From positions 1-64,000 of the forward strand of contig NZ_JAASRW010000011.1 of assembly GCF_011761355.1 (NCBI RefSeq): a stretch of 64,000 bases of DNA, written 5' to 3'. The notes below the pieces were generated by a model. It did not search any database and had not been told where the DNA came from. It saw only the letters and a list, made by a program, of their open reading frames with translations. Each line of letters opens with the position of its first letter. The first letter of the stretch is position 1. Positions 60,435 through 64,000 of this stretch are shown here, piece by piece. The position numbers were made by a program, and so were the translations under genes. The DNA is from Paenibacillus lupini (GTDB lineage: Bacteria > Bacillota > Bacilli > Paenibacillales > Paenibacillaceae).

Positions 60435-61277
60435 ATGACAGCTTCTGCTGCCGGAGAGGAAATACAAAGTCACTTGTTGTACGCGGGAAAAGTAAGTGAT
60501 ACGCCAAACTGGAATTTTCCGAGTCATAAGCATGATGATTTGCATGAAATTATCGTCGTTTGCGACGGGGAGGGGACGTTTACAATTGGAGGACAATCCT
60601 TCAGCGTAAGCGGAGGAGATATTCTGGTTTATAACAAAGGTGTACTGCATGAAGAGCAATCGTCGAGTGATAATCTGCTCATCACCTATTACTGTGGCTT
60701 TACTCTGCCTTTTGCAAGTCCGGCGGAGGATTGGGTCATCCCACCGGATGTCGAGCCCGTTATTCGGTCCAGCCGTGTGTTTTCGGAAATTGCAGCTTTA
60801 ATGAAAATGATCGTTGATGAATCGGCTATCAAGGAAGAGGGATATGACAGGATTAGCCGTAATTTGATCAATTCCGTCATTTTGCTGCTGAGAAGAGCGG
60901 TCCGTAATCAGCAAAATATTAAAGAGCAGGAGTCCAATCCCGGTCTTGCCGAGCTAATCAAGGATTATATCGACAGAAATTTTAAGCAAAATATTAGCTT
61001 GAAGGATTTGGGTCAGCAATTCCACGTTAACCCTTATTATGTCTCTCATGTATTTAAAGATTATTATCAGATTTCTCCGATCAACTACGCCATACATCGG
61101 CGGATCGGAGAGGCAACCAGACTACTCGTATCTACAGAAATGAAGGTATGGGAGGTTGCTAAGCTTTTAGGCTACGATAACCCAAATTACTTCTCGATTA
61201 TATTCCGCAGAGTCACTGGTCTTTCTCCCAATCAGTTCCGGGAAAGCAATCAGCAGAATCTGTTTCCTCACACTTAA
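60435..61277 (+). CDS. AraC-family regulator with cupin sensor
   Basis: 280-aa one-component regulator. The N-terminal cupin (SHKHDDLHEIIVVCDGEGTF, VSGGDILVYNKGVLHEE) could bind a ligand or metal through its His/Glu set. The C-terminal double helix-turn-helix is SLKDLGQQFHVNPYYVSHVF and VAKLLGYDNPNYFSIIFRRV. GGGAG precedes the ATG. It is divergent from the PhyH-like/MFS operon, its likely target. The 200-bp gap holds imperfect ATTCCT/AGGAAT arms. Confidence 0.87.
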   Translation: MTASAAGEEIQSHLLYAGKVSDTPNWNFPSHKHDDLHEIIVVCDGEGTFTIGGQSFSVSGGDILVYNKGVLHEEQSSSDNLLITYYCGFTLPFASPAEDWVIPPDVEPVIRSSRVFSEIAALMKMIVDESAIKEEGYDRISRNLINSVILLLRRAVRNQQNIKEQESNPGLAELIKDYIDRNFKQNISLKDLGQQFHVNPYYVSHVFKDYYQISPINYAIHRRIGEATRLLVSTEMKVWEVAKLLGYDNPNYFSIIFRRVTGLSPNQFRESNQQNLFPHT

Positions 61278-61283
61278 TTTTTT

Positions 61284-61329
61284 CATCAAAAAAGCGGCAG
61301 CTAATGGCTTAGAGCCAACGCTGCCGCTT
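61284..61329 (-). terminator. Terminator of the DJ-1/PfpI gene
   Basis: On the minus strand AAGCGGCAGC pairs with GCTGCCGCTT and is followed by TTTTGATG. It lies between the converging AraC and DJ-1 genes. Confidence 0.85.
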
Positions 61330-61349
61330 GCGCAGTATAGGATTATGAA

Positions 61350-61949
61350 TTAGGAGGTAAGCGCTTCTGCACCTGCTGCCTTGGCAGCATCCTCTCGGAC
61401 AAGCTTCAGGAACTCACGCATAAAGCCCGGCAGATCCGGCCAAGCATGACCCGTCACCAGCTTGCCGTCTACATGAAGCGTCTCCGCCGCATAACAGGCA
61501 CCAAGACGCTCTACTTCGAGGCGGGATGCATTGTAGGAAGTCATCGTACGACCATTAAAATAGCTGTAATCAGGAAGTGCCAGGAACACTTGTGCACCGT
61601 GGCAGATCGCACCAATCGGCTTATCAGCATCAATGAAATGCTGCAAAATACGCGGCAGCTCAGCATCGCCTCGAATATATTCCGGAGCTCTGCCGCCAGG
61701 GATGATAATGGCAGCGAATTCGGATGGATCTACATCAGCGAATCCAATATGGGATTGCAGCTGATGCGCTGGCTTTTCCGTATACGTATCCCAGCCGTCA
61801 ATAAAATCATGGCAAACCGTATGTAACGTTTTCTGTTTCGGGGAAGCGATGACAGCCTCGTAGCCTTCCTCCAGCAATCGGTAATAAGGATAATACACCT
61901 CTAAAACTTCCGCGGCATCGCCAGTCACAATCAGCACTTTGTTTGACAT
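61350..61949 (-). CDS. DJ-1/PfpI family protein
   Basis: 199-aa class I glutamine amidotransferase-like protein. The nucleophile-elbow Cys is in PIGAICHGAQVFLAL, and IIIPGGRAPEYIRGD is the PfpI-type signature. Family members act as deglycases/glyoxalases, proteases or chaperones in carbonyl and oxidative stress; the exact role is not readable. The ribosome site TAGGAG lies 12 bases before the ATG, which is long. Just upstream sit the hairpin repeats also found before the PAP2 and 39028 genes. Confidence 0.88.
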   Translation of the reverse strand: MSNKVLIVTGDAAEVLEVYYPYYRLLEEGYEAVIASPKQKTLHTVCHDFIDGWDTYTEKPAHQLQSHIGFADVDPSEFAAIIIPGGRAPEYIRGDAELPRILQHFIDADKPIGAICHGAQVFLALPDYSYFNGRTMTSYNASRLEVERLGACYAAETLHVDGKLVTGHAWPDLPGFMREFLKLVREDAAKAAGAEALTS

Positions 61950-61966
61950 TGGCTCACATCACTCCT

Positions 61967-62026
61967 AAAAAGAATTGTGAAGCAATTCTTACTTCGAAAG
62001 CATTAGCTTAAAGAATTGTGAAGCAA
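61967..62026 (-). repeat. Hairpin repeat in the DJ-1 gene leader (site 3 of 3)
   Basis: Read toward the gene, a partial copy (TTGCTTCACAATTC, then TTTAAGCTAAT) is followed by one full copy. In the full copy H1 is CTTTC, loop GAA, GTAAG (one mismatch) and H2 is AAGAATTG, loop CTTCA, CAATTCTT. The copy ends against TAGGAG. It is shorter and more degenerate than sites 1 and 2. Confidence 0.85.
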
Positions 62027-62036
62027 CAACACAGCT

Positions 62037-62065
62037 ATTATGCTCCTCGCTCCCTCATCAGTCAA
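62037..62065 (-). promoter_or_regulatory. Sigma-A promoter of the DJ-1/PfpI gene
   Basis: On the minus strand TTGACT (62060-62065), 17-bp spacer, CATAAT (62037-62042). Transcription would begin about 7 bases on, so the hairpin repeat forms almost the whole 5' UTR. Confidence 0.75.
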
Positions 62066-62217
62066 TATTTTCCTTTTACTCGAGAAGGAAATCGTTCGAT
62101 TCTACTACTCTTTCAACTATGAAGTGCGTGGAAATACCTATAAAATAAATAAGAATAGCCATACTGCATGGAACCATATTTGCTATATTTAAGGAAGGAA
62201 GCTGGGGGTGTTTCATC

Positions 62218-64000
62218 ATGAGAACGGGCTTTTCTAATCCAATGACCAAGTTAAGTGTAAAGCAGCAGCTGCTCTTGTTATTCCTGCTTATGGTCAGCCC
62301 GATATTTATTCTGCACAGCTATGGCAATTCGGAGGCCGAACAAATATTAAAGAGGCATGTCACGAATGCTTATGCTGAGCTTAACAAACAGAACCATACG
62401 CTGATCGACCGGGATATTGATACCGTCAATAAGATTACAACAACGATTATCCAGAACCCGATTGCTCAACAGCTAGTACCAAATGACGATGAAACGGTCA
62501 TTGAACGCGTCAGAAAATACGAGAAAATGGACGCTTTGCTTGCTGGTTACTCAACTGCTTTAAATGGCGGGGAGGCTGTCTATTACAGCCTGTATATTTA
62601 TGATCCTCATAATGAATATTTTTTCGCACCTAAAGTGCAAATGATCCAAAGCGGTGTCTATTTCTTCACCGATGCGAATAAGCCGAAGTGGTTTGATACG
62701 GCTGTTTCGCTTAAGGGCCTAGGCTTTATGGAGATTATTGAAAATAACGATATGCTCGTCAAAAAGCGGACACTCGCTTATATTCGCGCCGTTAATACCG
62801 TTAATCAAGGTCATAGTGTAATAGGTGTACTGATTGCAACAAACATGGATAAGAAGCTGGAAGAATCGATGCGATCCGTCTCTCTGCCGGGAGGCGAAAT
62901 CTATTTCACAGATCAGCAGAATTATATATTAGCCTCTACAAATCCAAAGACGATGGGCACTACAGTAGAACTTCCTGCAACCGCTTCCGGCAATCAGCCG
63001 GTCAACCTCGATAAGCCTATTATAAATTCGGAATACATCTACATGGCGAGTGACAATGAACTTCTGCAGCAGCGCCTGACCTACAAAATTCCAATTAAGT
63101 CGCTCCTTCAGCAGCAAAATGAAGTGAAACGGGTTATTCAGCTGATATCAGTTGCTTACATTTTATTTGGCTGTATAGTCATCTTCTATTTCTGGCGTTC
63201 CTTAATGACACCTTTGCAGAGACTAGCTACATTTGTCCGCCGTTATGAGCCTGGCAAGCGAGTGCCAGAGACGCCTGGCAAAGGCAGAAACGACGAGGTG
63301 GGAGTATTGATTGGAGCCCTTTATGATATGGCCCGCCGGTTAAATGGACTCATCCATGACAAATATCAGATGGAGATCAAGCAGCGGGAGAGCCAGCTGC
63401 AAATTTTGTATCAGCAAATTAACCCGCATCTCCTTTATAACACGCTAGAAAGCATCTATTGGAAAAGCTCACTGGAGGGTAATTCTGAATCCGCAGAAAT
63501 GATTAAGGAGCTGTCGAAGCTGATGAAGATCAGCTTAAGCCGCGGCCGGGAATTGATTACGCTCGCAGAAGAGCTGGAGCATGCGGCTGCTTATGTGAAG
63601 CTCCAACAGAAGCGCTATGATTATGATTTTCAGGTTATCTGGTCGGTTCCAGACACGATGATGCATCATCTCATTCCGAAAGTAACTCTTCAGCCGCTAA
63701 TTGAAAATGCGATGATCCATGGCGTCAAAAATATGGGGGAAGACGGCGAAATTCATATTACAGCCGATTATGAAGGGGATAAGCTGCTTATTCGGGTTGA
63801 GGATAATGGCTTTAAGGATGTTGACTATAAAGCGATTGAGTCTCTATTAAATGAACCAACGGCTAACCCGACATTTGGCTACGGCATTAAAAATATTCAT
63901 CAGAGGCTTCAGCTGCATTTTGGAAATATCTATGGGATTCAATATAAGAAAAGAAACGGCGGCGGAACCGTTGTAACGATCGTGCTTCCGGCAGCTGACG
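62218..64000 (+). CDS. YesM-type sensor histidine kinase, cut by the window end
   Basis: Third YesM-type membrane kinase; about 594 residues are visible and the 3' end is outside. TM1 near residues 20-38, an extracellular Cache-like sensor, TM2 (LISVAYILFGCIVIFYFW, about residue 306 on) and a HAMP domain. The phosphoacceptor His lies in YQQINPHLLYNTLES, and the HATPase has LIENAMIHGVKN and VEDNG, ending near GGGTVVTIVLPA, so only a few residues should be missing. GGGGGTG precedes the ATG. A YesN regulator and transport genes probably follow outside the window. Confidence 0.9.
   Translation, partial: MRTGFSNPMTKLSVKQQLLLLFLLMVSPIFILHSYGNSEAEQILKRHVTNAYAELNKQNHTLIDRDIDTVNKITTTIIQNPIAQQLVPNDDETVIERVRKYEKMDALLAGYSTALNGGEAVYYSLYIYDPHNEYFFAPKVQMIQSGVYFFTDANKPKWFDTAVSLKGLGFMEIIENNDMLVKKRTLAYIRAVNTVNQGHSVIGVLIATNMDKKLEESMRSVSLPGGEIYFTDQQNYILASTNPKTMGTTVELPATASGNQPVNLDKPIINSEYIYMASDNELLQQRLTYKIPIKSLLQQQNEVKRVIQLISVAYILFGCIVIFYFWRSLMTPLQRLATFVRRYEPGKRVPETPGKGRNDEVGVLIGALYDMARRLNGLIHDKYQMEIKQRESQLQILYQQINPHLLYNTLESIYWKSSLEGNSESAEMIKELSKLMKISLSRGRELITLAEELEHAAAYVKLQQKRYDYDFQVIWSVPDTMMHHLIPKVTLQPLIENAMIHGVKNMGEDGEIHITADYEGDKLLIRVEDNGFKDVDYKAIESLLNEPTANPTFGYGIKNIHQRLQLHFGNIYGIQYKKRNGGGTVVTIVLPAAD

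Overview
The window looks like chromosomal DNA of a Paenibacillus-type member of the Paenibacillaceae. Evidence for this is the moderate GC content, strong AGGAGG ribosome binding sites, a leucine T-box, a PerR box, a SigI/RsgI pair, and several carbohydrate loci built from YesM/YesN two-component systems with ATPase-less ABC importers. I see no insertion sequence, prophage, CRISPR array, tRNA or rRNA gene.

Layout. 0-5 kb: a drug-type MFS pump divergent from an ArsR regulator, a deoxynucleoside kinase, and a ROK regulator plus MFS operon with a clear palindromic operator. 5-9 kb: the tRNA wobble-uridine pair mnmM/ytqA (mnmL), a small unknown protein, trmB and a PAP2 phosphatase whose 5' UTR carries tandem hairpin repeats. 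9-12 kb: a GT4 and a membrane GT2 glycosyltransferase. 11.9-13.3 kb: the infC-rpmI-rplT operon with an L20-type leader and an AUU start on infC. 13.4-16.8 kb: an AraC regulator divergent from a GH95 alpha-fucosidase-type enzyme. 17-29.7 kb: a glycan locus with a secreted two-CBM clan GH-D enzyme, a YesM/YesN pair, a two-permease importer with lipoprotein, and a cytosolic paralogue of the secreted enzyme. 29.8-30.7 kb: a Gly/Cys-rich small protein and a GNAT. 30.8-38 kb: T-box(Leu)-ilvB-ilvN-ilvC-leuA-yjbQ-leuB, with large hairpins in the gaps and no leuC or leuD. 38-38.7 kb: a PerR-box peroxiredoxin. 38.8-44.9 kb: a repeat-led unknown Cys protein, sigI-rsgI, a PAS histidine kinase and an M17 aminopeptidase. 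45-56.3 kb: an aldouronate/xylo-oligosaccharide locus (YesN, YesM, lipoprotein, two permeases, GH67 aguA, GH43 xynB) with a perfect cre site. 56.3-64 kb: an ene-reductase, an AlkD-like protein, a PhyH-like plus MFS operon, an AraC regulator, a DJ-1/PfpI protein with the hairpin repeats again, and a third YesM kinase cut by the window end.

How it fits together. Much of the window is plant-polysaccharide uptake. In each glycan locus a surface sensor drives import of oligosaccharides, which are then cleaved in the cytosol; the importer ATPase must be encoded elsewhere. The secreted/cytosolic paralogue pair around one importer suggests one glycan attacked in two compartments.

Most unusual signal. 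A family of short tandem repeats, each able to form two small hairpins, sits directly against the Shine-Dalgarno sequence of three unlinked genes (8775 minus, 39028 plus, 61949 minus). The sequence differs between sites, but the hairpins are kept by paired changes. This looks like a transcribed 5' UTR RNA element that I cannot match to a known class.
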